64,000 nucleotides of DNA from Paratinospora sagittata (GCA_035771175.1 CM069595.1:2335056-2399055), one strand, 5' to 3'; positions 48,358 through 61,969 are shown, numbered from the stretch's first letter. The notes: generated from the letters alone by a model not told the origin. Numbers and translations are program-made.

Positions 48358-51300
48358 TTACTTATTCTTTGTGAGTTTTTTAAAAAGAAAATTGGCAAAA
48401 GTAAAAAATAAATAAATAAATAAGGGTTACCAAGGCTTCTTCCTAAAGAAGACTATAGATCATGTTTTCTTGACTCTCTCCAGATGAGGGTGGTTTGATT
48501 TCTACTTTAACCCATCTCAAATTTCTAATTAGAAACAATCTCTAACAAAATATAATCTAGATTTTTTCTAATTCCAACATCCCCATAATCTAGATGATCT
48601 GAATTACACTTATATATAATAGAAGAAATGAAGAGGAAGTTTTGAGAAAACTCACATCGTCATTAAAAGATGATGCTATGTTGCCTTCTTGTAATTAGAT
48701 AGTCTGTTTTAAGCTTGCTGGGGTTTATCTCCAAATAAATAGGTAGTTTATTAGGCTTCTTGTTTTGAGTTCTTCTAGTGCTCTCTATTTCAAGGTTGTT
48801 GTAATCTTTTTGCATTATATATTTCATCTTGTCTCTTTAAACAAAATAAAAAATTAAAAAGCTTGGACAGTTTTTTTTTTTTTTCTTTTTTTATAAGAAA
48901 TAGGAAAGTGATATGCCTTTGATTAGCAATTTGCCAAAAAATCTGCTCCAAATTGACGCAAAAGTGATTTAATTTTAATAAGTTTAATGATTCATTATTA
49001 TATAAGGAAGATAAGAAAAATCAATTTCATACAGTAAACAGAGGAGTTTCATGAACTCCTAGATCTCATAAAGTACATAAATAGAACAAGAAAAGGAAGA
49101 AACTGAACATGTTCATTTGAAAGTGAAAAAGAAAAATTAGTAGCCATTTCCAACCAATGAAACCAAAAAGTTGCTGCAGAACCTTAGCAAAGATCATTAT
49201 CTCAGAGCATTAGGAAGGAAGGAAGAACAGGACTTCGGCGTCGGTGTTGGACACAAGACTCTTTTATCTCCCATCACAACTATTTCTTAGTATTGGTGGT
49301 GAGATCCAAAAGTATTGTGTCCGTCACCGACGCAGAAGACTTGCCCTTGCTCTCTCTCTCTCTCTACAAACACACCCAACCAACAAGATCACAACTCTCT
49401 CACTTTTGGTCATTGCTCTTTCTTCTATAGAAAACAGAGCAGAGCATCACGAGGTGCTTTGTACTATAAGACCAGAACCCACTACAACTCTGTGGTACAA
49501 AGCCTGCTTATGTGTAGTACAACTAAGCGCTGCCAGTACAATTTTGAATTTTTCCAACGTATTTGGAGTGATAGATTTCCTGGTATTTTTTTTTCACCTT
49601 TTTTTCTTTAGCATTATATTTTTAGATATGGGCAACTATTTGCAACCTTTTGAATTTGTATTGAATCATGCACTGACACACGATTGGATATAATCGAAAA
49701 GAATTTAATGGAGGTAGATCATAAAATACTGTAGTTTGCATTTCAGTACAACACTTCAGTACTTTATTCACATTCCTGTAAAAATTAAATTTCCGATAAA
49801 GCAATTTTTTGTTGGCATTTTGTGTTGAATTCAAGCCATGAAATTTTAAAAACGATGAATAAATAGGCAGATCGATTATCATTCATGCTACTAATAAATT
49901 CTGCTAAATAGAGTTCCAAACTAATTTAACAATGTAGCCCAATTAGAGGTGTGAAACTAAAAATGATTACACAGTGATCTCAATATAGCTACCACCTGTA
50001 TAATGTTCAAAACTTGAAGTTGTCATAAACATTTGAAACTTAAAAGCTGTAGATACCATTTACCAATAAGCTCACAGAACAGATTGCTTTCCTTGACAAG
50101 GCACTATCTGAGCATGCAAAAATCTGTTCTTTTTTTTTTTTTTTCTACGACAAGTACTTTAGTCTAAATTTTATGGTTGAAGTAATCATGCCAAGCATGA
50201 GCTGACTAAGAAATAGAATGTACTACTTGCTGCAGTGATCATCAATTTATTTCCAGATTAACAAGTAACCTGCATCAAGATTACAAAGGAGGCTGATCAG
50301 AGATATGAATAGCAGAGCGACGACAATATGAAAAATTAACCATTGCTTGCAATTACATAATTCAATTTCATGTACCATTTATAAGGCAATACCCCAATGA
50401 ACGACTATGATCTATGAGTGTGTTACTCGCATATTTGTATAGCAAAGAAATGCTATAGTGATTCCTAGCTTGAATCATAACATGACTTACATTACATGAC
50501 TATTACATGATTCACTTGAAAGAGAACACCTACATAACAAGGACAGTCACATGATAAAAGTCATGCTAAGAGTCACTTTAAGAGTCCCTATAACATTTTT
50601 TTTTTCCTGTTTCAGTCTGGTTGTAAAACTTTTGACCAAAGCTAATATAGCATAGAAATTAGCCTATGAAGAACTTAATATAGCATAATTATGAGTGTTC
50701 TTTTGATGGAGTAAACATGACTGCATTTGGTGCCATATGATTGAATAATCAGAAAACTTGGACGGATTGAAATTCTTTTTCGGAGTCGTAGGAAAGCATG
50801 AGGTTTCTGTGTGACAATGGCTTAACTACAAAGACCTAGCAATTAAGCATTCTTATGTAAACATGGTATCAAGGCTCGATCTCAGATTATCTGCACTCAT
50901 AGAAAATAAAAAAAAAGATTGTACCATCCCTAATGATCACCAAGAAAAGAGGAAAAGCATCATATCATCATCTGTTCTATCTCTAGAACAATACACTCTG
51001 AATGGAAGACAAAAGAAACAATGGAAAGCCTTGGAGGGGTTTCTACATGAATGCAACTAAAGGGTACATGTTACTGGACAGGATTTTAATGCATGGCCAG
51101 TGGCTGCAATAGTTTTATAAATTTGGAATTGAGGAGCAAGTACTAGTTACTGCCATTCACTCAGTAACATAGATTTTCAAAACTACCAGGCTCCTCAGTT
51201 GATTTCCACTGTAATATGCATAGGAAAGGAATATGAAGAGATCTCCACTTGTCTCACATCTAATCTTACTCTTCGAAACACATCTTAACAACCTAATATC

Positions 51301-52421
51301 CATAATCATGAAATATTTCACCATAACTTGTACCAGAGAAGCTACTTTTGAGATGGAAAAAACCAGACATAGAATTTCAAAACAACCTGAGCTGCAACTA
51401 ATCATTTCCGTAAGCAAGCTAAACATGATACTTAGCTAGAGAGAATTAGAGAAAACATGGATCACCTCAAGATAAAAGATCTGTGGGTGTTTAGTCAGAA
51501 AGCTAAAGAGTACAGGATACATTGTGAAAAGATGAAGTATATCTGCTTGGAGAAGGAAACAAGTGAAAAAAAAAAAAAATCCCATTTTAACCCACATTAT
51601 ATACAAACTTTAGATGCCCGAAAACTTTCTGTCGCTCTCTGAAATGTCCATTTGGAGGAGAATTAGTCCAAAATCATCTAATGTTTGCTTATATGCCAAG
51701 ACAGGTGCACAAATGGAAGCAAGCAACAATAATTTAATTATTTTCAAGTAGTGTTTGAGATGTCTAGTAGACGAATAAATAAAATAGATTTTGGTTCAAG
51801 TATGAATTATTGTTGAAACAATCCATATATAGCTCAAGTTTTACCATGGCGTTGTTAATGTTCTAGCAACTTCATTGGATGGATGGCTTCATGTTTAAAG
51901 ATCTAATGAAACATTTGATTCAGCAACAGTTGAAACATTTCACATTTCTTGGCTAGAGAAGATATGTGGCAAAGAAGAAGGGATTTAAATTTAAGTAGAA
52001 TGGAATTTGATAAAATGATAAGAGTCATGGAAACACTTGATTCATCCACATTTTTCACATTAGCTCCACAGATCTTTGATACAAATTCCAGATGGAATTC
52101 CAAAGGTCAAGTGATGGTTCAGTAAGATAACTATAAGTTAACAAAATATCAGAAGGAAACACATTAAAGAGAAACTTGATGGTGCTTCCATTTCAACTAT
52201 GAAATGGGCAGTAAAAGAAAAGCCCCTATGCAATGAACTACCACCGAAGCCGAAGAGATAAAGACCTAAAGCACCATAAAAGAGAGAACAAAAACTAGAA
52301 TGCATGCAGAAATAACTTAAACTAGAACAATAACTCTGGTTCAATAGCATAATAAACAAAGTAACTAAACAATTAGGAACAACAATTTGCAAAATTAATT
52401 AGAGTTAAGCTAGTAACATAC
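48358..52421. other. Non-genic DNA and possible 3' part of the MYB-related gene
   Basis: No recognised gene. A 149-codon open frame at 49244-49693 is low-complexity and unconvincing. A short second exon of the MYB-related gene (minus strand) may lie here, but I could not place it. Confidence 0.5.
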
Positions 52422-52720
52422 TTGCGATCTTCATCAGTCCAACATGCTAAGTGAGCAGTAGTAGTAGTAGTACAATCTACCGGAAAACAGAGCAAAGCTT
52501 CTTCAAATCTGTGGTCCATATTACCCGATTCAATCGATTGCAAATCCTGTAGAAGGATTTCATAGTGTTTCTCAACCTCTTTTGCACTTCTCCCACCAAC
52601 CATGGCTGAAACAACTTCCCATCGATCCGGGTTGTCTTCTTCCACAACTGCTAATGCCAATTCAAACAGCTTGTTCTCTTCCCAACTCCACCCGGAAAAC
52701 AAGTTGGGAAATTCCTCCAT
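52422..52720 (-). CDS. RADIALIS-like single-SANT MYB-related protein, first exon
   Basis: The exon encodes 99 residues and part of a codon. One SANT/MYB-like domain (about 11-66) has WSWEENKLFELALA, NPDRWEVVSAMVGGRSA and VEKHYEILLQDLQSIESG, the pattern of RADIALIS-like proteins. These nuclear proteins act in organ shape and development, often by competing with DIVARICATA-type MYBs for partners. After the domain come a Thr run (84-88) and CWTDEDRK. A donor CGCAA/GTATGT ends the exon at 52422, as in RADIALIS-like genes whose last exon is tiny. I did not find that exon. If the intron is not removed, the frame ends at 52373 and gives 115 residues. No second R-type MYB domain is visible downstream. 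Confidence 0.8.
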
Positions 52721-55700
52721 AACACTGCTCAGGAGCTCTAATTTTCAAGTTCTTAAGGCAATATCAAGAACACCCAGTACTGATACTAGTCACATTCTTG
52801 TATTTATCAAACAAGAAGAAGAATCTTGAAGAGAGCTTTTGTGAAACCTGTTTGATTTTCTATGACAGATTCTAACTGCAACCCTGTGTAACGGCAATTA
52901 GGATCAGATTTCAGTTGACACGTTAACAATTCTCCCTAAAAACTAACCAATTTTTTTATTTTTTCTTTTGCTGGTGTCAGAAATGAATATTCCTCACTCC
53001 ATAAAATTAAGTCTACACTGCATAATTAGGAAGAAAAACAAGATGAATTGGAGAGTAAAAAAAAGAAGAAGAAGCAAAACCCAGATCAGAATTCAAGTTT
53101 TTAGAGACAAAGCAGCAACAAATAACAAGAGAACAAAAACAGGAAATACCTCAATCATCATTTCCTCCAAGACCCAGAATCTCATTAATTTTTTTTTTTC
53201 AAGCTGCTATTTCTTGAAAAGATCCCAACAACTTGTAGTAGATCCAAAACGATAAGCACGACAAGTAGTAGAAAACAAACCTGGTTTACTCAAATAATAA
53301 TAATAATTAATAATCATGTAAGAAACAACCCACCACCAGAAAATTTTCTTACAACCAGCTATCCCCCAGACAATTTTTACATTCAATTTTGCAAGAAGAA
53401 TTAAAGAAGAAGAAGGGATTGAATGGTTGCCAGCAATGACACAAGTGGGTCGTTTTCAAAGACTTTTTAATGGTGGAAACTGGAAAGAGATTTCTAAGAA
53501 GGAATTCAATTGAGGTGTGGAGGAAGAGACTAGAGGATTATTAAAAAAAAAAAAAATGTTTTCTTTTTCTCTGTAACATGAGAGTATTAATTCATTCTAT
53601 AATTGGATTTTTCAGGAAGTGCTAGACGCAAACATTGCATTGCTCCCAATTTATCTGAGAGTTGATAAATGATAAGGGAGGGGTATTCAGGTAGGTTTTG
53701 TTAGATACGTTCACATGTCCCCTTCAATCTCAACAGTCTTGGTCCCATATGGATTTCCACCAGATCTTTGGGGCTTTGTTCAGAACCTTTCATCTATATA
53801 TAAATATATGTTTCAACCTTATATATGTTTATTATTCAATTTCAAGTCCGAGATATAATAAATTAAAATGCAAAAAAGAAAAAGAAAAAAAAAGCTATAC
53901 TAGAGAAATGTTAATTATTTTAAATTAAAATGCAAAAAAACTTGGTCTTTTTAAAATAAAATTAGTTTATTGTGTTATTAGTAGTGAAATAACAAAATTA
54001 TTTCAAAATCAACCTATGATATTATAGATTGATATGTAAAGGCAACCTTAGTATGTTGGAAATTAAGGAAGAATGAATATTAATATTAAAGAGGATTATG
54101 AGTCATTTTTTTTTACCCATTTCTTCCAAATGGTAAGGCACCATTTTCTATGATTTCTTAAAAAAGGAACACAAACATGTAAATTTTCAAGTTTCAAAAG
54201 ATCCTTCAAACCTAATGCCCAAAATCATGGACTAAAATATATAATTTCCCTTTTCTTGTTTTCAAAAGGGGATGCAACTTTTTCTATGTCCAACCTCATT
54301 CCATAATAATAATCTTTTAAATCCTTGATTGGATTAGCCAAAGATTAGGTAGCCAAAGACTAGAGATTATTATTATTTTTTTATCTTCCCTTAAAGCTTA
54401 ATCCATCTATTTGTCTCCTGGTGGGCCTAGATACCTTATCTCAAAGGATTGAGGGGTCAACAAACATACATAACCCTAGGTGTGATAAGAAAGGAATCTT
54501 AATTCAAAACAACTTCATGAATAATTCCTTTGCAATTCATTGAAATTTTAGTCATAGGAATCAAGTTGTTTAAAGCTAGCTAGCATGGAAAAGGTGACAA
54601 AAATGTGATTATTGACACCGTAGACGTAAGATTAAATCCTTGTCTGTATTTGCTTATTTCTTTTCATTGAAAATCACCATACTATACTTTATTTTTATTT
54701 TTTTTGTACTGATTTTTTAGCACCCGGTAGGTGTGTCCTCCTTCTCTTTGGAACGAGATTAATTTTTTCAGATTCGTGGATTTGCAGGGGCAATGACACC
54801 TCTTTTAACAAGGATGAAACATGACGAACTTAAACTCGTGATGAATCTCTTAACTACATATTGTAGTTCGTTTCCTAAACTAATGAGTTAACCCGTTATT
54901 AGTATCATACTATACTTTATTACGGTACTGACTTAACCCTAGACAAGACCTTTTTTCTTTTTCTTTTTTATGTACTTCTTTTGTCTTTGCAGCTTTCAAT
55001 GCTTATAATGTGTTAGAAATCTTAGTTAATAGCAAGTTTCTCTTAGTTGACATATTCTCTAACAAATGGTAGTCTTTTTGATATATAGATGTATTAGGGT
55101 AATGTTAAATGCCAACTTATTCATATTCAACTGGTAGCTTTCAAGCTAATATGTCAGAGAAATAAGTTTAATAGCAATTAAGTTTCTCTCCAGCTTTCTG
55201 ATTGCTTGCTTGACATCTTCTCCGAAAAATGGGTAATCTTTTAATGGACAGATTAGGGAGTGTTAAATCCCACTTGTTAATATTCAACTGTACCATGAAT
55301 TTAAAAGGATTTTTAGGTGTGCAAGTTGCAACACTAATCTCTTTGTTTTTTAGATTAAAAATTATTACGGTAGAACATAGATGAAATTTGATAATCTGTA
55401 ATCCCGTTGAATCTGGTAAGAAGCATTAGAAAATCATTAAAAGAATTCCATAAAGTATTGAAAACTATTGACCTACATAAGTGTTGCACTTGAATTACAT
55501 ATTACATTGGTGGAAACTTTGTCCAGCTGAGCCTGAAGCAAGAGCCATGTGTTCCTGTCAATAAACTTACCCTTAATCTCATCAAGATCATCAAATTAGT
55601 TGGGTGTACTTGAAGTAGAGATAGGTTTTTACCCTAAAGATTGTTTCATGCTTATCTGATAAAGTATAGCACTGATAAGTAGCTATAAAGATAGCACTAA

Positions 55701-56214
55701 TTCAGCCTCGGCATTCAAGAGCAAAGATTCATAACAGTAAGAGCCAAGTCAAAGAAATAAATAAAAAAAATTGACTTTCCATTATGACAAACAATACATA
55801 ATCATATTCAAGTGCTTTGTTATCCTGATTCTCCCACCCCGTAGAGGTAAACACAAAGGCTTTTGTCCTTTAGGGCTATGGACACAAACAATCAGCCCCA
55901 TCTCCACTGTATATGTATGTTCCCAAAAGCACCACCTTCATGCTAAAAGTCACATACATACAAAGCATCTTTTGCTATTGCAACTAAGATTACATTAGCC
56001 TGCATGCAGCTAACATGCTCCTTAATGCAGACGAACACAGACAAATCTGATGGTCGACAGAGATAGAATTCCATTACAAATGAATAGGTGAGGAAGGTAA
56101 TCTTGGAATTTATAGATCTCAAACAATTTTGTACAGGGTGATGGTTAGGAAGGTAATCATTAATGTTCATTTGAAATGCATGAAATATGCGGTTGACTTC
56201 AGTTTGATCATAAG
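52721..56214. other. Intergenic DNA
   Basis: The first 800 bases are probably the promoter and leader of the MYB-related gene, perhaps with a leader intron (donor-like GAGGTATTTCC on the minus strand near 53150). The last 500 bases are probably the 3' UTR of CRSH. The middle is AT-rich with nothing recognised. Confidence 0.5.
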
Positions 56215-59200
56215 CTACCTCAGAGCCAACCTGTCTCCGAGCTCTTTAGAGTATAGTTGAATCAATCCACTGCCATCGATCATTTGAAGCTTCTCACTCA
56301 ACATGGTCCTGTACTGGCTGTCTTTTTCCTTCAAGTTACGCATTAACTCAACCTTTTAAAAAAAAAGGAAAATCCAGTTTCAAACGTGGTTCCATTCCAG
56401 GATCAAACTAATCTACCAAAAAAAAAAAAAAAAAAAAAAAATTCTAAGAAACTATCGCAGTAGTATATGTTTTGCCCACTGTTCCAGACTGTATCTGTGA
56501 ATGCAGTAATTGGATGGTCATCAGCAATCACAAAAATTCTTTTGATTCATTAACAATTCCAATCCTACTGGTGGTTTGTTTATGGATTGCATTGGTGTTA
56601 CTACTAGAAACAGTAGTTCAAGCATGGCCAAGGATTCGACCAACTTAGTCAATGGGTATATGCATGGCATGTAATCAGATCACCATGTGCACTCACAGTA
56701 CACAATGGCCATATTATTTTCTAGGAATAACAACAATAGCACTGGCTTTTTGCGTCAGCTAAAATACAAAATTGCAATCAAGTAAATGTTTGTTCAAATA
56801 GCACAGAATTATGAGACTATTCATGTATCCAAAATGCCAATTACCTGTTTCTGAAAATAATCAAATTCATCAGTGCTCAAAGAACCATCCCTGTTCTCAT
56901 CAAGGAGCTGCATCATCTCCCGGGCATCCTCTCCTTCTGCTCCAAGGTCCTCCATCACTTCCATAAGCTCCTCAATGCTAATCCTACCATCACCATTCTT
57001 GTCAAGTAGGCGGAACACGCGATCTCTTTGGTCAATTTCAAGACCTCTTTGGCTTGTTGAAGGAAAATCTTTAAGACGCATTGCTGCAAATTCAGCTGCA
57101 GCCATCATAATTGCCTTCAGCCTTTTTGCCTGAGAATCATCAGATAACAGCAATGCCTGATAAGCATCATCAAACTATTTGCTCCGTGCAAATTTTTAAA
57201 ACATAGACGCACAACTGAAAGTATTCATGAGGGAAGTGGTAAATTTGAAAGTGCAAGTGTCAAGTGGCAGTGAAAAGAACTTTTTCCTCAAATATTCATA
57301 GATCATAAGTGTGACAACAGAGTACACTCAGTAGAGACTATTCAGGTAGCTTTAAAAAACAGATGAGATCCTCAAAGTCAAACTGTAAAGTGACAGTAAG
57401 AGAAGCTGAAATGTAAGACACAATATGGGATTTTTACTAGAGAAATTTAAGTTGACCTATGTTTATCTATAGAAATCACTCATAGCATTATGACTCAGGC
57501 AAAGATGTATATTGTAAAATGGTATACCACATAATTCAGATTAGAATTATGTAATACACGTAGAGGATCCAGACATAATATTAGGAATCTAGGATTAGAG
57601 TTGACCAAATTCAGATTTAATGTAATACATGGAGAGGATTAGGTTATACTTCCTGGTTTCATAATTACATATTTGAGCCCTTGGTTAGGTTTATGGTAAT
57701 TGATCAATGTATTCAACAAAATTTCTGTTTCTCTTCATGAAATCAAAGCTGCTGTTTTATTGAGAGTAAGATCGTAGAGAAGCCCTCCCAGCAGTAGAAA
57801 CTGTAACCATGAATCTACCATTTGCAAGCTTAACATGTTGTCTTTGTTTACTTTTCTTCTTTTTTTTGTTTTCTTTTTGTTTTGTTTTTTTTGGAGAGTT
57901 TCTTCCATGTTCTTCAATGCAATGCACTACTACTATGATTTCCTTCATTTAATCTCCAATTTACCCTCTCTGGCCTAATTTCTAATGCTAGCTGTTACAG
58001 AAAGATAAAATTAGACATGCATACCAAGTAGCATGAACAAAAAATATTATTATTATTTTCAAAACTTGCATGATGGAATGAAAAAATCACCTCATCTGGA
58101 TCTGTAAGGCCACCCTTATACAAAGAATGAGATGCAGTACCGCCCGAGGCCAACATGTCCATCTCTGTGGTGCGTATTTGGATTTCCATTGGTGGTCGAG
58201 TCTTACCATTATCACTCGCATCAACTGCCATATGCAAACTTTTGTATCCATTTGCCTTGGGTCTGGAAATATAGTCTTTTGTCCGATGTGGTATTTCCTT
58301 CCACAATGACTGGATCACTTTGCGCACCCTGTAACAAGCTCTCTCACCAATCTCCAACATATGATCTCCTGATTGAGGATTTAAAATGACTCTCAAACCT
58401 AAAACGTCATTTACTTCTTCCAATTTGCGACCATCCTTCAAAAGCTTCTTCATGGTACTAAAACGACTTTTGTAGCGACCTTTGATAGAGATGCCATGTA
58501 CCATATCCCCCAATACCGAATCAGATTTTAAGTGTTGAAACAACTCTTCCTTGTACATGTCAATTAATGGCTTGCTTCCAGTTTCATGGCTTCTCAGCCA
58601 TGTATCCAGATAAAGGTATGAATATGGAAACAAATACTGAAACGAGAGGTCCTCGAGCTCCAACGATAAAGTGCTGGTGCCAACGGCATGAGCCAAGGGA
58701 GCATATATCTTCATAACCTCAAGAGCCAGAGTCTGCTGCTGGTATCTTGGAAGGTAATCAAGATGTTTCATCATATCTAGCTTGAGAGTGAGTTCTAGTA
58801 TCAGAGCCCTAATGTCATAGTAGGTCAAGCAGAACTTTCTTAATGCCACAGCATTATCATCATCCAAACTTTCTACTTTCGAAGGAATCTCCCGAACGCG
58901 AAAACTTTCACGCAGCAGGTGAGCAGTACTAAGACCAATCTGATTTTTTATTTCATGTATTGTAATTGCACCTGCTTCCACAACTTCTCTCAGCATTCCA
59001 GCCGAAATGACTTCTGCATCCATCTGCAATGATCCTCATGATCATAAGTAAACCTAAATTAGTAACAAGCTTGGTTTATATATTCTTGATTTCTACCTAC
59101 ATTACAATAAATAAATAAATAAATCAGTGGTGACCACAGAATGAATAGCTAAAAGCTATGGCTGTCAGGTAGGGCCCAATTATGTATATCAAGAGCAAAT

Positions 59201-61724
59201 ATAGATATTAAGATACACTCCCTCACATGCATGGGGGCACATGAACTAGATTTATAATGGAAAGAAAAAATATGATTAATAAATGAGATCAACAAGCAAA
59301 TCTAATTGTGAGGAGGTTTGAACACAAGACCTCCAAAATAGAATAGAACTGCTCTGATACTATGTTAGAAACTGTTTGACCTAAAAGTTACAACCGTTAG
59401 GTAGTAACCCAACTATGTATATCAAGCACAAATATAGATATTAATACTCCCTCTCACCGTGGACTAGATTTATAATGGGTAGGAAAGATATGATTAATAA
59501 ATGAGATGAACAAGTAAATATAGTTGCAAGGAGAGGTTTGAACCATAGTAGTCAGAATCGCTATTCGAATCGTTGAATCGTGAATTTGCTAAAAAACACT
59601 AATATTTTTATAACCCTATATATACTTAATATATACAAATATACGATTCACATGTGTCATGAATCTTACGATTTATCGATCTGAATCCTGATTAGATTCA
59701 TTAAGCCTCAAAACAATTCACTTTTTTTTTTTTTTTTGAGAATAAACTGCAATATATTAATAATTGAAAACAGTGCAGTGAGTACCAGGAGTACTCAAAA
59801 ACAAGACAGCAATACTGAGACAAACAAACAGCACAAAACAACCGCAAAACAAAGTCAAAATCCTACATACAACCAGCCCAATTTCTAATCCATTCACTGA
59901 TGGAGTACCCCTTATTAAGATTAAAAGCAACAAGCCAAGAAGAAGTTGTTACAAGTATCTCATTCCAAAGACTTTCACAATCCTTTGAGACATCCTCAAA
60001 AACACGCCTATTTCGCTCCATCCAAATTAACCATAAAATTGCCAACGATGCCACCCTCATGATCTTAACACCATCACCTTGCAATCCATGGGTATTATCC
60101 AAAGCAAGACACTCCTCACAAGAATAGGAGATTGTAAACATGTTACCCAATCTCCCATGCCATTCCTTCCACAATTTGGATGAAAATGAACACCTAAGGA
60201 ATAAGTGATCCAATGAATCCGCATCTTGTAGCCACAACGGGCATCCCTGAGGAAGGAGAGTGATATATGGAAATCTTCGTTGGAGGACGTCGCCAATATT
60301 AATCTTGTTATGGGCCAATATCCATCCAAACACTTTAATTTTAGAGGGAACAAGAGCTTTCCAAATGGGAGGTGCTAGGGGGAGGGGTGAACAGAGCTAT
60401 CATCAATAAGGAATTGGAAGAAGGACTTGCAAGAAAAGGACCCGGATGGGTGAAGAGACCATGAAAACCTATCATATCCAAGGGATAATCGAACCAGGTT
60501 AACCAAAGAGACCAAAGAGTTAAGTTCAACATGTTGGCCCCCAGAAAGGAAATTGGGAAGATGGAAGTTCCACTGAATAACATTTTGATTGTCAATGCTT
60601 GATATAAAATGTGAAATGTTGTGATTTGGAAAGGTTGAAGTATGGTAAAGTCTAGGGAAGAGTTCAGCACAGCTAAGGGGAGGTCGCATAACCATCGATC
60701 TTTCCAAAAACGGAATAAAGAACCATCCCCCACTATGGGGTTCAAATGAGGTGTAAATTCAGGAAGCAAAGAGGCACTAAATTTCCATAGGCTCCTAAAT
60801 GTGGACCTAATATTAGGAACAATTCTTCTGCCCAAATCCATTGGACCCTATTTACTTATGATAACCTTTGCCCAATAAGATTGATGATCTTGGACAGTCT
60901 CCACAACCATTTAGCACATAGCGCCCTGTTTCTTTTCATGATATTACTGATCCCAAAACCCTCCTTACTCACTGGCATCTAGCCGATCTTCCTACTAATC
61001 AGGTGTGACCCTTACTCTTGTCAACCCCTTTCCACAGGAATGCTTTCATTTTCTTTTCAAAACAATTCACTTCCAATTCTAGATTTTGACTACCATGGTT
61101 TGAACAACAGACTTCAGGAATAAAACTACTTTGTAGAAGTTTAACTATGTATATATAGAGCGCAAATATGGATATTAACAAGAATAAAGTGAAAAACACC
61201 TGATTTCACCAAAATTTCATGATCAAAAACCGATTTTTCACTCCTATATACTAAAATTAACAATGCTAGCAGAGTAATTATAAGTTAAATTCGAATAATA
61301 ATACCTGAAGATGAGCGAGGATTAGCGAGACTGATAGAGCTTTAGAGAGCGGAGATCTTCCATCGGGAGTGAAAGGCAAGGCCAGCAAGATTGGGATGGA
61401 GAGCTTCAGAGATTTAAAGAGGAGACGAGAAGAGCTTGTCGAAAGCACGTTCATCCTCTCCGTCAGCTCGTTGAACGCTCCGATCAGCTCCATCACCATT
61501 TTTCCTCCTGGCTGCTCCAGCGCCGTCGCCGTATTCTCCGACGAAGACGCTCGCAGTCGAACCACCGCCGGTGATCTTACTCCGTCGCCGTCGCTTCGAT
61601 TTCCACTACGACTTCGCCGAAAGCCGAGATTCGGAACTAATTTTACTTGAAGAAAATGGCTTCTTCTAGCAGCCTCAATTTTGGAAATTGGCCGCACAGA
61701 GAAGCCATGGCCGTGAAGCTCCAT
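56215..61724 (-). CDS. CRSH: Ca2+-activated RelA/SpoT homologue (CRSH), chloroplast (p)ppGpp synthase
   Basis: Four exons, 61305-61724, 58091-59023, 56845-57156 and 56215-56352, all phase 0, encode 600 residues. An Arg/Ser-rich N-terminus fits a chloroplast transit peptide. The RelA/SpoT synthetase domain lies in exon 2 (GRYKSRFSTMKKLL, NDVLGLRVIL, NGYKSLHMAVD, EIQIRTTEMD). The upstream region resembles an HD domain but has no HD metal-binding pair, so hydrolysis is not expected. Two canonical EF-hands in exon 3, DKNGDGRISIEE (503-514) and DENRDGSLSTDE (537-548), identify CRSH. Members make ppGpp in the chloroplast stroma when Ca2+ rises. The start is the first ATG in frame; an upstream TTG is discounted. 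Intron 1 holds a LINE. Confidence 0.95.
59151..59322. repeat. Direct repeat unit 1 in CRSH intron 1
   Basis: Shares with 59382-59543 the blocks AAAAG, GGTAG, CTATGTATATCAAG-like, AAATATAGATATTAA, GACTAGATTTATAATGG-like, ATATGATTAATAAATGAGAT and GAGGTTTGAAC. Ends are approximate. It ends in a B-box-like string (GGTTTGAAC). Confidence 0.75.
59382..59543. repeat. Direct repeat unit 2 in CRSH intron 1
   Basis: Second copy of the 59151-59322 unit, about 60 bases downstream and about 10 bases shorter. A short third piece (TAACTATGTATATATAGAGC... GCAAATATGGATATTAA) lies at 61142-61179, beyond the LINE. Confidence 0.75.
59724..61056 (-). mobile_element. 5'-truncated LINE with perfect 16-bp target duplication, in CRSH intron 1
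   Basis: On the minus strand it has KKMKAFLWKGVDKSKG near 61020, the zf-RVT text MFGWILAHNKIN and CSFSSKLWKEWHGRLG near 60330-60170, IWMERNRRVFEDV, and YSISEWIRNWAGCM with a stop at 59863, then an A tail (T run at about 59722-59738). Identical copies of TCAAAACAATTCACTT flank it at 59708-59723 and 61057-61072. It belongs to the same family as the element at 11701-13624. It lies in sense with CRSH and has lost its 5' part. Confidence 0.95.
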
Positions 61725-61969
61725 TAACAACCGAGATTACAGTAAACAGTTCTTGCTTCTGAAAGTCGTCTTCTTTATTATTTGAGAAATTAAAACAAAA
61801 AAATTAAAAAAAAAACTCTGGTTAAGAAAATTCCACGTAAGCAATTATTGTTTGTTTTTATATTTAACGGAACATGCTAACGTGCGCCACGACGTAAACC
61901 TAAGGAAGGAAGGAAGCAATACAGCTGAAAACGGCTTCTTTTCGCTGATGAGCATAAGAGAGTGAAAAA
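61725..61969. promoter_or_regulatory. Divergent spacer between CRSH and release factor gene
   Basis: 245 bases separate the two start codons, so the promoters of two probable organellar-protein genes must overlap. ACGTAAGCA and CACGACGTAAACC strings (ACGT cores) are visible near 61837 and 61889. Which elements act is not known. Confidence 0.55.

Noticed and set aside
49244..49693. 149-codon open frame
   Set aside because: It is rich in simple CT-type sequence, has no recognised domain, and has an overlapping frame of similar quality. I see no splice or conservation support.
50863..50885. Retrotransposon primer-site-like ATGGTATCAAGGCTCG
   Set aside because: It resembles a Met-tRNA primer site, but no LTR or coding sequence is next to it.
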